A stretch of 64,000 bases of DNA, from the NCBI GenBank assembly GCA_031213475.1, contig JARUPZ010000011.1:4590863-4654862 (forward strand), given 5' to 3'. Position numbers and translations under genes: made by a program. Source of the DNA: Nereocystis luetkeana. Lineage: Eukaryota > Sar > Phaeophyceae > Laminariales > Laminariaceae. This document shows, one piece after another, positions 1-12,894 of the stretch (its first letter is position 1; every line of letters begins with the position of its first letter). A model generated the notes under the pieces. That model was not told the origin of the DNA, did not search any database, and was given only the letters and a program-made list of their open reading frames with translations.

Positions 1-425
1 GTGGTTGAAGCGACTTCGTCCATCGTACTCACAGTCTCCCTCCCTGTCTCCCTGTCTCCCTCTCTCCCCTCTCTACCTGTTCTGCGTGCCCTCTCTGCTC
101 TATACGCCGTGTATGATGGGTTTCCGCTGTTTAATGAGGCGTTATTGTAGGACGTACGTAAATACGCAAAGTACCGGCACCCTGGCAGCCCCCTCAGCCA
201 GTACAGTAGTACTGGCAGTACATACTGGACCAGGGCCCAGCCCAATCAAATGACTAAGGCAAGCAACAAATGAGTACGCCCTTCCCCCCCCTCAAACGCG
301 TATCACATGGGCTCGTCAGATGCGTCCAACAAACGCATACGGAGACGTCCTGGCCGAAAAGAACGTCTCTCCGCGCCCCCTAGCCCCGACACGCCCCGGC
401 AATGCCAACATAAGCACGCCCTCAC
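1..425. other. Intron 4 of the SDR gene (left edge)
   Basis: Follows the fourth SDR exon on the minus strand, and no further SDR exon is visible. It holds a CT-rich stretch at 35-75 and the end of a minus-oriented family C repeat at about 246-297. Short open frames here overlap one another and show no coding bias. Confidence 0.5.
246..297 (-). repeat. Dispersed repeat family C, fragment
   Basis: Reverse complement of the family C end seen at 22341 and 54733 (matches from the CATTTG motif through GCAAGCAACAAATGAGTAC). It is followed by a C-rich tract, as in other copies. Confidence 0.6.
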
Positions 426-3400
426 CCATAGTTGCTCCCGCCTTCGATCTCCGTCCTCAGACCGACGGAACCTCCCTCAGACGTCACCATTCCGATCTTG
501 GACCCCTCCCGCAACAGCCCCGACACGGTGAGGGACTGCAGCGCGCGAAGGGGTCCGAGTACGCACACCTGGCACCAGCACATAGTTGGGGAGAGAACAG
601 GAGTCAGAACAGGCCATCCTATTGTATTTATTGGGAAGTGTGTCAGTACTACTGGAGAGTGAGCGGGTTTCTATTCGTGCCAGCATGTACGCTGTGAACG
701 GCGCTTAATGTGCGCAGGGCTTGGTCGACGAAAGGCGTGAGCGGGGGGGGAGTCCTGCGACTCTTTCAGGGTCGTGTTCGTGCGCGCCTGGGCAGCGTTT
801 AGCCTACCCACGTAGACTTCTTATGGCATCCCACTTGCGTTGATGTGGAGGCGATATCGGTATCGGTACCGCGATATCGATCGTGTTATCGTATGAGAAG
901 CACTGCTAAGAGTAAAGTGCTGCGGTGTCACGAGCGCAGGAAGATACTTTAATCTACGCACAACCTCGTGTTCTTAGCAGGGCACTGACTGCGCGTCTGT
1001 ATCGCTTACAAAGGGGCTACTTGCATTTGTTGACAGTAACAGCAACAACAACAAAAGGGCGAAAGGGGTACTCGTGCAACAGTCATGAGTCAAAACGTGC
1101 AGTCGTTGGCGAAGACCTTGCCCGGAGAAAGGATTCCGGGCGGGATCAAGGGCTGAGACCCGTACAACAGCTACAAACAGCAGTGACGCCGTCTCTGCTC
1201 CGTGGCGCGACCCCATCGCAATCTCGCACGGCAGAAGTTGACATACCTCGTACATCTTGACGGCGGCGTCGTACTTGGGATCGTCGAGCGTGTCGGGGGT
1301 CAGGATTCTGCTCGGTCGAAGGGGGAAGGAGAAGGGGCGGGGGGGGGTACCGCACAGCAAGTCATGAAAGAGGGCGAGACACTGATGGAATTTCAAACAT
1401 GAAATGGCAAGTTTGCATTAGCTTGGAAGGCATTCCGTCAGACCACGCTTTCAAAGGGCGAGATATTAAGTAAGGTGAAGGCGGGTTGAATAATTCATCA
1501 GTCGTGCTGTGGTTCCTGTAGAGTCCTTTCACTTGCAACCCGGCTGCCTGCACCCCGGATGCCTCGTACGGCCATGTTGACACACGGGCTTGAGCCAGAA
1601 GGGGACCAAGGACCAGCGATCGAGTAGTCGTCCTAGGCGAAAAGCCTTCACGAGGACGACGACTCAGCTTTGCTTCGTTGTCGTTTCGGGCTAGCTAAAA
1701 GGCGCAGCAGACGTTCTTCCAAGGAGGAGGAGGAGCGCGCCGGGGATCTCATAGGGGATCCCACAGCTCCGGGGCGGTGTTAATGTATTCCGACGTTCCG
1801 AGTGAGGATTTGAGGGGGCTATACTATCTATATCTGGCGGGATACCACAGTGCCAACCAACCGACGCCCACTGATCGCAGATTACCACGCCTTGCATTTT
1901 TATCTTCGTGGTTAGCATGTATGCAAAGAGTATACCAAGATCTACGTGTCGACTCACCTCGTCCTCCACACCATCGTGATTATCGGGGCGTATTGTGTGA
2001 CAAGGCAGCAGAAAACAAACAATTAGTGGAGATTGAAAGAACTATTGTCGCGACCACACACCCGACGTACTAAACAGGACGACGAGCCCTCGTCCGTACC
2101 CTCTTCGGGCTTCGCCAGATTGATCTCCGCGTGTCCCGCCGCGAGCAAACGACACCACCCTCCCCCACGCGCGTGGGCGCGCCCATAGTTGGCCGGAGTC
2201 TTATTGCGCGTGCATATATACGCCCGGGCACAATGAGAAAAACACAACAAAACGACGGGTACCTCGACAATCTTTAGCGGTCGCCCAAAGACAGTATCGG
2301 CATGGAAAAACGACCGCAGTGCGTACGTACGGGTACGCGATGTTCAGGCATCGCGGTATGGCTCCAGTTAGTGTTGTACAAGCGAACGTGCACATCAAAA
2401 CTTGCACGCCTCGGACAGAGCATGATCTATCTGCAGATAGATCATCCAGTTCCTCGCCTGCCATTGTGAGAAGTTGTGCAGGATCTGCCTACAGTACTAC
2501 GGATCCAACCCGAGAAACGTTTGCTAGATCATGCAGATTATGCGGATCTCACCAGGCCGATCCGATATACGGTAGGCCTCATGCAATACCGGGAGCATGT
2601 CTTACTTGAAAGATGTACATCATGACGTGGGAATCGATTATCTATGCGAGGTGTGAACACTTGTAACCACGAAACAAGCGCACCCCTGAATCACAGCAGA
2701 CCAGATACAACGCGGCGAAGAGGTGCTTCCACGTACGTCCTGCCCGAGAGCCCGAAAATCCGGACCGCGGGTGGCGACTCACCCGGCGTTGCAGATGACG
2801 TAGTCGAGAGTCTCGCCATCGCCCAGCTGCTCGCGCACGGCGTCCACCAGCCTGGTGCCGGAGTCGCTGTCGGACACGTCGATTCCTTCGATCACCTTCA
2901 CCCCTATCGCCTGCTTGGTTCGGCACCCCAACGCATCAATATCGCCGGGGTTTTTGTGGTCAGAGGTGGGAAGGACGCCTACATGCCGTAGGCTATAATA
3001 GAACCAGATAGAAGGCTGCATACATGTGGACCCAGGACCGCTACGTTTGGTGGTACATACCAGGTACCAGGTACCTGGTAGTTGCTTGCGTATGCAGTCA
3101 GCGTTGGGCGCTTTCGCGGTAGGTTCTTGCGTAACTCCCCCTCCAGGCACGTCCGAGGGAGGAACGTTATATGCCGTATGATCGTTTCGTGTAGCCGGTT
3201 AAATAATTGTATAGAATTATTGTTTCGTTCACTCTCCTGCTCGAAACACTCGGGGGTCTTCGCGCTGTTCGATCTTCTGGAAAAAAAAACTCGACGTTAG
3301 AGAGGTCTTCCCCTCCCCCCCCCGCCCCTGTGCATGAGTGCATGCCTCGACTATTGTCAGCGCAGGGGTGCATCATTATCACTGCTCGTCGAGCAGCATC

Positions 3401-5068
3401 GTCTCTGTTACGGAAGTAGCTAAAACATACCACGAGCTATACTATGAATATTAACAGCACACAACTACACTACAGCAGTCGTACATGCCAGGTATATACA
3501 CGAGCAAGAGGAAATGCTGTTTGGCGTACGAGGAGACAACCAGACCGCCGCGGGAAAACAGGCGCTGTCAATTAAGGAGACGATAGATGTGCGCGTCGAG
3601 CACATTCACTATATATACATTGGGAGCGACGGGTTAATTTGACACACTACACGTATCTTAAAACGGAAGTGTGGCGCTTAAGCTTGAGCTTTATTTTTAC
3701 CGCTCCGCCAAGGGATGAAAACAAGAATACTTATACGGTGACGGCGAGTAGCCCGGTCTGTTGGACGACTCAAGGCGCGGCGCTGCATGTCAACGTGTCT
3801 GCCGCTGGTGCCACGTAAGGTTGGTTGTAGGGAGAGCAACGTGCAAACGATATATGTATGGTATTCGACAATGGTGCCGGCGGTTACGGGATTTTTCGAC
3901 ACGTCTCTTCTTTGAGTCAGTACGTATTGAACTATTACGGGGGATCATAGTTAATAAGACCAAATATTGTTAGGAAAAATGGGTAAATATATTGATTTTA
4001 TGTATACCATAGGTCCCACTGGTATTAACTATGGTCCCCCGTAATAGCATGTAGCGCGCTCGAAATACACGACAACAGCGATTATGCATATATACTGCTC
4101 CATGTTGAGGTGTTTTTAGGGCGCCGTACAGCGGGCGACCAATGAGCGGCTGACCCGCCGGGTGGTGTTTGGGACGATGGCTGGTGGGGAGAACTCAGGA
4201 CCAGGCCGACCGGAAAAGAACTGGTTTCAACGTCTAGCAGACGACCTCAGTGTTTTTCAAGCCACCGAGGGGTCCACGGAAAGCTCCCCTTTGTTGTTCG
4301 GAGTACAGACGGTGTTATGGCCAAGGCGGCCAAAGAGCGGGAAGTGGTACCGGGGGGTCGTCGAAGCGGGGCACTGTTTCATGGCAAGGTGGAACAAGAG
4401 CGAGGCACAGAGAAGCCGGCTGCGCCACGCAGCTGAGGACGTCAAGAACGGCGACAAGGGGAGGGGGGAAGGGGGGCAGCCGTACTGATACAGCTGTCGA
4501 CGAATGCAGAAACTAAATGATAGATCGGGTGGGTAGGTATCGGTTCGACTATTACGGGGGACCATAGTTAACAGGACCTATGGTATACATAAAAACCAGT
4601 ATGTTTAACCATTTTTACTGACAAAATTTGGTCCTGTTAACTATGGCCCCCCGTAATAGCTCTTACCGGTACAGTTTTTTTCCGGTATCTTCCTCTCCTT
4701 CGTGTTGCTTCGTCCGTACAGCAGATATCTGTGCTTCCAAAGTACGTATGTTTTCGTCTATAATAGCAACCTTTCTGAACTCCTTGCGTCATTTGTATTA
4801 TGTTTCATGTCAGATTTGTTTTTTGGTTTTATTGTCTTCTTGTGTTTCATTTTCTGGTCTTGCTTGTGTTGCAGTGTTCTCGTACCCGGGGCGCTGGCAT
4901 TTCACTTTCTTGATACTTGAATTTGCGCTTATTTTGAGTTTTTTTGTGTTTCCGCTGTCTCATAGTCCGTGACCACAGAATCAGTACGAGTATCTCTCTA
5001 GGATAAGGAACCAGGACGGACACTGGGTGTACTGCTGAAGCTGGGCAGAGGGACGATTTAATGTGAAG

Positions 5069-5147
<79 letters not shown>

Positions 5148-8100
5148 CGTCCTCTCTAAAGAGAGACCTGCTTTTTACTGGGCTGCCACTACTACTACCG
5201 TTGCAGTGCTGGCGGAAGGATTATAGGTCAATACAAAAAGGATCGTTCCTTCCGAAGAGGATATGTTCTGTCTTGTTAACTTATTGGAGGAAGCGTTGCG
5301 GCCCGAACATAAACGATCAACACAAATATGACCGGTCGAAGGGAATAAGTGCCTATCAACAAGGGCCGTGCGATGGATCAGGCTCCTCGCGGCGACCGCC
5401 CGGCGGCGACCGGGAGATACAGACCACGATGAGGGGAGATTCCAGCCTGCATATCATCGACATGACGAGGGTCGTTTCTCCTGGTGCTGCCAAAGGTCGC
5501 CGCAGCGTGTACGGGGCACAGAAAAAAACGCAAATTATTCCGTAAATGGGCCCAAATCACGGGCTCCAGTTGTATGCCAAGAGCCAGGAGTCGGCGAGAA
5601 CCCAACACCCGGAGTTGCCGCAACAACTACACACATTTTTTTTTTAATCGCTGACCTCTTGTTTTCCACATGTAATCGTCCGTGCATGATCATAAACAGA
5701 CTGCACCGTGAATTGTCGGGGAACAGTAAGCTTGCTGTGGGGGGTGTAGATCTCCGACATGTCCTCCCAAACGGCCCAAAAGCTAGATCAGGTAACCTGG
5801 CGCGATGTCTGCGAGGGGCAAGCTGTTGGGGTTATCTATATTACGGAGGCCACACCCTGCGCCGTGGCATACGCACGGCGATAGTCTGCCTGTGTTTAGA
5901 GGTGGTGCCTGAGGCGCGAAGCGCTGAAGGGATCGTGCGCCTAAAGGTAAATATTGCCGTTTTGGGGTCGAGGAAAAGATGCTTTGAAATCATGCGTCAG
6001 CCTTCAAGCGATCACACGGATGATACGTACTGGTAGGCCGCCCAATTCCGAACGTCGGCCAGAAGGTGACAGCTACCGATGTAAGGCTAAGGCTTACCCT
6101 GGCTCTGCTAATATTAGTTGGGCTTTTCCCCCACCGGTGCAATGCAGGATATAGGGTCAGGGATGTCTTGTAGCTCAGTAAGCAACAGGGATACTTTCAC
6201 ATTGGGTGGCAAAATGTAGGGGTGGCGCATCTTTTTCCTCAGAATTTTCTCTCAGCGCACCAGAACGACACGGGCACGTGCAGCTTGCCGCGCATCCATT
6301 TTTGAGGCCCCGCACCTCTTTTCGCCGCATTTTTTATGGTGGTTGTCTAATTTCGCCGAAAGCGGAAAACAAAAATGGGCCTGTAATCGCCGGAGACGAA
6401 TCATTTGGGTTTTGTGTGCGCGGCAGGCGCAACTGATTCCGGGTGTCTTTTTAGTCACGTATTCGAAGCTTTCATTCCGATTTTTCTTCTTTGTGTTTTC
6501 CCTTTTTTATAAGAAAATAGATTGAACTTACGACGTTTTCCTCTGCACGAAGATGATACAAGCCTTCAAAACCTCGCACATATAGAGAGGAAAACGTGTT
6601 TGGTTGTTCAAGTATTCCAGTGAGTAAACACGTATATATATGTAACCCCGTGATATTAAGGCCTCGTGAATACAAAGAAACCCTTTTCCCCAGTATTCCG
6701 GAGGGCACAGGGCACAGAGACGCACATGTTGAGTAAATTCGCGCATCTGAGTCAATTGTTTTCCCCTCCAGGGCCCCCCTGCGGAAAGCTGCACCTCGTG
6801 GTGCGCTACACCACACCCCAGATGCCAAATAATAACCCTAGAAGGCAAACCCATTTCATTGCGCGTCGTCGGCAGGTAACGGGCACGCATCTCACTTCGG
6901 TCGTTTCTCATCCACATGCACTCCCACGTTCGTCCCAAAGAACGTGTATCCCCGGTCTCCCACAAAGCGGATCAAATATTGGGTGGGGGGGGGCACGATG
7001 CATTCATGGATCCGTCACCCAAAATACGTCCCCTAGGTCCTGCCGTTCCGACGGGGAGGGGGGGGGGTGTACTCGACATCATGCATGGTCGTAGTCGAAT
7101 TGTTAGACCATAGGCCCTCGCACCCCTAAAATGCCGGGACAGAGCACGTCGGGTGTTCACCGACCAGGCAGGCACTGCTTGCACCAAGCGCGAAGCGCCG
7201 TGAGGTATCCGGCGAGTCGCAGGAAGGGTGAGCTGCATCTTATCACTACTAAAAATATCTTATGAGGCGGACTTGCATATGGACGACAGCTTCAAAGACT
7301 TGATTTTTTTTGCGGTTCCGCCACTTCCAGAGACAGCAATGGGGGTGATACGTAACTGCCTCGGGGGTGCCTTACTATATATAGACCCTACCGTAGGCGA
7401 TACGATACTTCGCTTTTTGCGGGGTAAGGGTTCTCCACCCCGTACAAATGATCTACCGCTATAAAGCTCGATCGCCAACGGCGACCGACAGCCGAAAAAA
7501 ACAAAACGATATCCTGATTGTCTAGCTGACGTAGCGAGCGGCATGTTCTACAGTGTCGTTGCCAACCAACGGAGGGAGGGGGGGGGGGTTAAGCGTTTAC
7601 CCGGTCTAGCTCAGTAGGTAACACCGTCACCCCGTAGTAACCCATGAAGCAGAAAGCTGGGCGACGACTGCGTGTGTTCTTCACACTAAACCGATATGTC
7701 TACCCGTCTACATCCTGCACACCCAGGGTCCGTGCTGTTTCTTCATCATAAATGGAGAGATACGAGCTACTGTATGTTGCTGTTGTTGTAATCACATTAA
7801 ATCGTCCTTTCTACCCAGCCTCATCAGTACACCCAGTGTCCGTCCTGATTTATTATCCTAGAGAGATGCTGATTCTGTGGTCACATACTGTGAGACAAAG
7901 AAAGACCCGAAAAATAAAAAAATTAATGATCGCAAATTCAACCACTATGTGGCCGCAAAACTACGACGCAGATATACAACGTTGTGATACAGAAAGGACA
8001 GTAGGCAACGCGATGCCATGCCATCCTACTGGATACAATAACCCGGAAGGTGCCTTTCCTGCAGAATATTACAATAGGCTTCGTCCACCCTGTGGTGTTC

Positions 8101-10294
8101 GGCACATTTATATAAGATCGTAGTGGCGACTGACTACTATTACGGGGGACCATAGTAAATAGGACCTACGGTACAAACAAAAACCTATACATTTACCTAT
8201 TCTTACTAACAATATTTGGTTCTATTTACTATTCTGGTCCCCCGTAATACTGTGAGTAGTTAACCCCTTTACTACTGCCAAAAATGGCATTACAAAAACC
8301 CCAGCAGAACGTATCCAAACACATTGGGTGCAAATGTATAGGAGTTGAAACACACACTGATTGCGTGTGGGCTACACTGTTTTTTGTTATTTCTTCTTTT
8401 TTCCAGCTCGTTCTTTTTCAAGTGTAGGCCACCTCGCCTGCGGGGGGGGGGGCACGACAGATTGTTTCTCTTAGATTTTGATTTCATTTTTCTTCTTTTT
8501 CTTTTTCGACTTGTCTACCTTGTTTTTGTTTTCTCTTTGATTGTTTCTTTTCGTTTCACTATTTCATAGATTGCGTATGTCGTGCCTGTCGTATCTAGTA
8601 TGATGACATGGCTTTGCATTGCCCACTGCAGTTCACACTGCACACGTGGCAACGTAGTATCTCTGTGGCGTAGCTTTGTGACCACATAACTTGTATCTCT
8701 TCTAGGATGGAAGAATCGGCACGGACACTGGTTGTGCTGGATGTCGACGGGTAGAAAGAACGGTTTAATGTGAAGAACACACACACACACACACACCAGT
8801 TGTATAAATGTTTCGTATGATTCATACGTAGGGTTGAACCGGAGCTCTGTCTGTGAGACGACTTGTAGGGCAGTCATCATCGGAGGGGCAGAATTCCCAT
8901 GCTTGTGGAATAATTTCCGAATAGTTGTGAAATAATTTCCAAAACGTTGTGAAATAATTTCCAAATATGTGAAATTTTAACAGAGGGTACAGGAGACTTG
9001 AATTTCACAAAAAGTAGGAAAACATTTCACAAGATATGGGGGGAAAAAACAGTAATAACGGTCCTTAGTCTTGACTTTCACAGCAGTTCGTAAGCAGCCG
9101 CTCCACGTAGGGCAAATATCTGGAGTAATAAACAACGAAAGGCGACATGAACGAAAGAGCAGGCCAAAAACCACCAGAAAATGTTCTTCCCTTGGAGGGC
9201 ATCCCCCCTTGGCAATTGTGGTCCCGTGGCCCGACTCGTGCAGGGGAAGAGTTTGACAAGTTGGCGGCGACGATAAGCCTCTTCAATCGTTCCATTGCCG
9301 TGACAGCAACAACAGCAGCTGCAAGCGCCTAAGGGGTCCTGTCTCTGCGAGGGAGCCTTTCGTATATACAATGGGCATACGGCCGACTTGAGAGCCGCGT
9401 TGCGTAGGGACGGTGGTTTGGATACAGCGAGTGAGACGAGATGACAAAAAAAAAAGACGCGAAGACATTGAAAAGGTATGGAGACATACTTGCTGCTGTA
9501 CGTACCGCAGAAGGTATACCAAACACGCTCTATTTATACGAGTGCTGACTGTTGTTTGTAGAGTATACAAACTATACCTGGTACCTAAAACCAATCTGAC
9601 CGAAAATATAAGCCCCGTTTGGCATTGATAAAAAACACCAAACGGTGTTCATGCCCCGGTCAGAGTGACAAAAGATTCAGACGGTACATGGTGTGTCTTG
9701 TCTTCCCATTAAATCGCCCTTTCTGCCCAGCTTCATCAGTACACCCAGTGTCCGTCCTGATTCCTTATTCTAGAGATTTGCATGTGCTAATTCTGTAGTC
9801 ACAGACTGTGAGACAGACAGAAGGAGACCAAAAACAAGAAATAATCGCAAATGCATTGGCCAAGCAAGTGAAATGCCAGCGTAACGGGTACGAGAACACA
9901 GCAATACAAGTAGAACCAGAACAAAAAGAACAAAAAGAAATTAATAGAACAACATTAACTTCTGAAATGAATTATGCTATTTAATCCAGATGACAGGTAC
10001 CCATCCCACCCAGCGGCTGCAACCCTCCATGAGACACTGCTGCTGCAGCTGATTTACATACACGAGCACAAAAAAACATAGTACCCAGCAGCGTGTTGCG
10101 CAGTCAGCGCAGGGAAGGGAGGGGATCATCACCTCAAGGTCCTGGTTGGTCTTCCTCGTCGTGGCCATCACATTGCTCTGCCGCTCCTTGAGGTGCCGCA
10201 CGATCTCGAGGCCCAGCCCACGGTTCCCACCGATGACCAGGCAGTTTCCCGGGAGCGGCGTGGTCGGTGCACCGGTGGCGTCTGAAGAGGCCAT
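426..10294 (-). CDS. Short-chain dehydrogenase/reductase, CsgA/C-factor-like (5' part; 3' end outside window)
   Basis: Minus-strand gene with four resolved exons: 10294-10133, 2910-2783, 1307-1247 and 568-426. The junctions are phase 0, 2, 0 and 2, and all stay in frame, giving 164 codons so far. The start is the ATG at 10294, opening MASSDATGAP. Visible SDR signatures are the Rossmann nucleotide loop GGNRGLGLE (residues 22-30), the strand ending LDYVICNAG (about 89-97) and the segment GMVTSEGGSVG carrying the catalytic Ser (about residue 147). The last exon ends at GGSNYG, just before the expected YxxxK active-site motif, so the catalytic Tyr/Lys lie past position 1. The family reduces or oxidises a carbonyl with NAD(P)(H), and the sequence does not show the substrate. 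Donors are GTGATG, GTGAGT, GTATGT and GTGAGG. Intron 1 is 7.2 kb and repeat-rich. Family assignment is firm; the subfamily is by resemblance. Confidence 0.86.
2405..2665 (+). repeat. Dispersed repeat family B, copy 1
   Basis: Carries the family landmarks TCGGACAGAGCATGATC, a palindromic ATCTATCTGCAGATAGAT, TTGTGCAGGATCTGC, GGATCCAACC and the end TGCGAGGTG. The same order recurs at 58400-58690 and, in part or inverted, at 12340, 22690, 39215, 48755 and 52080. It lies in SDR intron 1. Confidence 0.65.
3935..4044. mobile_element. TA-flanked MITE, copy 1
   Basis: A 110-bp element with terminal inverted repeats starting TTACGGGGGATCATAGTTAA and ending in the inverse ATGGTCCCCCGTAA. It is flanked on both sides by TA (3933-3934 and 4045-4046). 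A TA duplication and TIRs suggest a non-autonomous Tc1/mariner-type element. There is no coding capacity. Confidence 0.75.
4552..4656. mobile_element. TA-flanked MITE, copy 2
   Basis: Same TIR as copy 1 (TTACGGGGGACCATAGTTAA), again flanked by TA on each side. The interior is AT-rich and includes GGTCCTGTTAACTATGG near the right end. It lies about 0.5 kb from copy 1 in SDR intron 1. Confidence 0.77.
4770..5068 (-). repeat. Dispersed repeat family D, copy 1
   Basis: Reverse complement of the block at 9695-9955. Shared landmarks on the minus strand are TTCACATTAAATCG, ACACCCAGTGTCCGTCCTG, TCTGTGGTCACGGAC and GTGAAATGCCAGCG. It abuts the AAC microsatellite at 5069. Confidence 0.62.
5069..5148 (+). 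repeat. (AAC)n microsatellite
   Basis: About 27 uninterrupted AAC units in SDR intron 1. The Thr-homopolymer open frame across it is an artefact of the repeat. Confidence 0.95.
6600..6730 (+). repeat. Dispersed repeat family E, copy 1
   Basis: Contains GCCTCGTGAATACA followed by TATTCCGGAGGGCAC. The same pair occurs inverted at 12895-13005. Confidence 0.5.
7070..7540 (-). repeat. Dispersed repeat family A, copy 1 (near full length)
   Basis: On the minus strand it carries the whole family order: GCGATCGAG, ATTGCTGTCTCTGGAAGTGG, GAAGCTGTCGTCCATATGC, GATGCAGCTCACCCTTC, GACTCGCCGG, GGCGCTTCGCGCTTGGTGC, GTCTGCCTGGTCGGTG-like text, CCCGACGTGCTC, then CATGCATG and GAGTACACC running into poly-C. 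It is about 470 bp with no coding potential, inside SDR intron 1. Confidence 0.7.
7670..7740 (+). repeat. Dispersed repeat family D, short copy
   Basis: Reads TTCTTCACACTAAACCG, then a tract with CACACCCAGGGTCCGTGCTG, a diverged version of the family D core. Confidence 0.45.
7785..7905 (+). repeat. Dispersed repeat family D, copy 2
   Basis: ATTAAATCGTCCTTTCTACC, then ACACCCAGTGTCCGTCCTG, CCTAGAGAGATGC and TGTGGTCACATACTGTGAGA, collinear with 9709-9815. Confidence 0.62.
8140..8247. mobile_element. TA-flanked MITE, copy 3
   Basis: 108 bp, TIR TTACGGGGGACCATAGTAAA with the inverse at the right end, TA on both flanks. The right arm has drifted slightly (TATTCTGGTCCCCC). Confidence 0.75.
8675..8797 (-). 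repeat. Dispersed repeat family D, copy 3, with (AC)n
   Basis: Inverse of the family D core (CGGACACTGGTTGTG, CGGTTTAATGTGAAG) followed by a short AC microsatellite at 8777-8796. Confidence 0.58.
8900..8968 (+). repeat. 22-bp tandem repeat, three units
   Basis: TTGTGGAATAATTTCC and two copies of TTGTGAAATAATTTCC with spacers, period 22 bp. Confidence 0.75.
9695..9955 (+). repeat. Dispersed repeat family D, copy 4 (longest)
   Basis: CATTAAATCGCCCTTTCTGC through ACACCCAGTGTCCGTCCTG to GTGAAATGCCAGCG and CGGGTACGAGAACACAGCAA. The downstream half matches the inverted copy at 4770-5068, so the repeat is at least 250 bp. Confidence 0.65.
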
Positions 10295-11084
10295 CGTTCT
10301 ATCAATACCAACAGCCGGTAAGATAAGTTCGTGCAGGCGAAGAAAACGTTGCCGGAGGGAGAAGCCAAGAGAAAACGGGAGGGGTGCGCGGGTTAAGGTT
10401 GTGTTTAGGGTTTTGGGCGGGGCTAGGGGAGACGCATGGGCTCGACGGAACCGCGAGGGGAGGAACCACGTGTAAAAATACGGCTCAAGATCAAAAACGG
10501 GGAACACTCTCGGTGGCGTTTTCAAAATGCGTTGAGACGCCTGGCATGCACACACCAACGCGGCAAATGTTTTTATTGGACAAGCAAGAAAAAGCAATCG
10601 ACTGGACTAGACAGCAGCAGTCACAACACAACAGTTACACAACAGCCAGTTGTGCTTCCGCGGCCGAGCGTCGAGGCGAGCATGTGTGGTCGGAGACTTC
10701 TCGACGCGGTGCAGTTGGTCTTCGAAACGAAACGAACGAACAAAACAGGCGTTTCGAGCGCAAACGTGGTCACGGCGAAGCTGCCGACGATCCGAGTGGC
10801 GCTGTTCTAACGTGCCATGATAACTAGTACCTGGTACCAGGTATGGCACAACGAACGCAGACAATAATTGGGTATTATAGATGGAAAGTCTAGCGTTTCC
10901 TATGCTGTCCTGTTGATGACCCCAGATTATGTTCCCGGGAGGTAGATTGCTGCACTTTGAAGTAGGTAAGCGCATGAATATTATGTGATAACCGTCGTAC
11001 AGTTCTTCAGATTCTTGCGGGCAAGCGGCTAATTACTAATTACCCTTTTAAAAAAAAAAAAAAGAGGCATCGTACTTGGTAGAT

Positions 11085-11195
11085 GATTCCTGGCTTGTGC
11101 TGGTATCACGCAACATGTGTGGGTTCTTCACATTGAACTTTGAAGCTGTTACCGTCGACATCCAGCACCCCCAGCGCCCGTGTCACAACACAGGC
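11085..11195 (+). repeat. Dispersed repeat family D, diverged copy
   Basis: GGGTTCTTCACATTGAAC, then GTCGACATCCAGCACCCCCAG and GCGCCCGTGTCAC, a diverged core resembling the copy at 8675-8797 read in reverse. Confidence 0.42.
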
Positions 11196-11419
11196 TGTAA
11201 CAAAAACCATCTCGACGGGAGAAAAACAACGTCCGAAATAGTCGGCAGTACCAGTACGCAAGGGGACCGTGCTGGCCGGTGTGGTATACCGTTCCGTACC
11301 ACTCGTGGCCGATCAACACCCGGAACATATCCATAGTATTACATGTACACCCGAAAACGACAAAGAAAAGGCAACAGAAGAAAGAAAAAACCCGAATGGG
11401 GGTAAAAGACAAAACAAAA

Positions 11420-11471
<52 letters not shown>

Positions 11472-11473
11472 AA
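11420..11473 (+). repeat. (GAAA)n microsatellite
   Basis: About 13 GAAA units. The Lys/Glu-rich and Phe/Ser-rich frames over it are repeat artefacts. Confidence 0.93.
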
Positions 11474-12339
11474 AGACAGAGAGAAGAAGGAGAAGAAACA
11501 GATAGAAAAACGAAGCATCAATGCCCTCAGGGAGCAGCAGGTCGAGCCCCCAGGACAAAGTTGATGTTTGCTGGTACGATCAGTCCCATGGTTGGTCCAG
11601 CTGATGGACCAACATGAGGACGTGACGAGAAGACCAGACGGAAGGCAAGAAGACGACAAGAGAGCAGAGACACAGAGCTCATAACAAACAATAAACGAGC
11701 AGTCTTCAGAGCTAACGACAAACCAAAGACAAGCAGTTCCCCTGGCCGGCTGGTGGGTCGAAAACGACAAAGCAGACACAAAAATAGGACAGACATACGA
11801 AACAAGGGGGGCAACATATAGAACAAACGTCACTGAAAAAAAAAAAAAAAATGTATCAAACGGCAAAGGGTCACAAACTTAACACTAAGGTGACGCATCC
11901 GACGCAGAATGGCAGGGTACGGGCGGGGGGGGGGGGGGGGGGTACCTTCGACTTGGCAGAGAACAGGGCAACACAACAAACAAACAAACAAACAAGAGCA
12001 AATAAAACAGGGGATAGAACACAGCATTAGGCAGTCAGTAGTAAGTCTAGCTGGACGGCCAGTGCCACGTTACATACGTACTCTGTACCTGGTACCTGGT
12101 ATTTCCAGGGAATAAGGAAACCAAAGACCACCCAGACCCCCCACTGGCCCACTGTCGCGCCGCGAGTACACACGACACAGCACAGAAGCCACAGCAGCAG
12201 CAGCAGCAGCAGCAGCAGTGTTTTTGGTCGGGGGGGGGGGGGGGGGTCCCCCAGCAATCACCCTCGCTCACGACGGGGAGCCAGCCTCCTGCTGGGGGCC
12301 TCAAATCTAACCCCAAACCTCCACCCCTCGGACTGATAG

Positions 12340-12440
12340 ATCATAATTCAAATCATATAGTTCCTCACCTGCCCTATTGAGTTTGTGCAGGATTTGCACA
12401 CTTTAGTACAGATCCAACCCAAGAAAGTGCTACTACGGTA
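12340..12440 (+). repeat. Dispersed repeat family B, fragment
   Basis: GATAGATCAT, TTCCTCACCTGCC, TTTGTGCAGGATTTGC and AGATCCAACCCAAGAAA occur in family B order. Confidence 0.55.
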
Positions 12441-12894
12441 GGTATACTTACGAGAGAGACCACGCAGGCCAGGATTATAATCAGGGCTCCAGCGTGTGGT
12501 GCAATTTAATCGTGCGCGCCGGCACGACGCGCCCCCCCCCGGAAACCCCCCGAAGGGCTCTCTCGGAGGACCGCCGGAAAAAAATGGCACTGTGTACGTA
12601 AACATGCTCAAAGTGTGCGTCTCATTCGCTCGAGACCACCCCTGCTAGAGCTCGCTCCACGAACCCTTGAGCTGGCAACGTCGGGTTTCTGCACCTTCGC
12701 GGATGCTACCGCAAAATAGATGCCCAGCAGTGTCTTCCGTACCATAAATGCTGCATTTGCTGGAGGTCAGAGCGGATCATCCTGAGCAAACATCGGTGCT
12801 TGCAGGAAGGTTGGGATCCTAGCTGGGATGTTAGCAATCACTCTCTACAGAGCAAAAGACGCCGTTCTCCTGCCGACGATAGCATTCGGGCTTG

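Noticed and set aside
6168..7640. TAGCTCAGTAAGC (6175) and TAGCTCAGTAGGT (7607), tRNA A-box look-alikes
   Set aside because: No B box or cloverleaf at the proper distance, so no tRNA gene is called.
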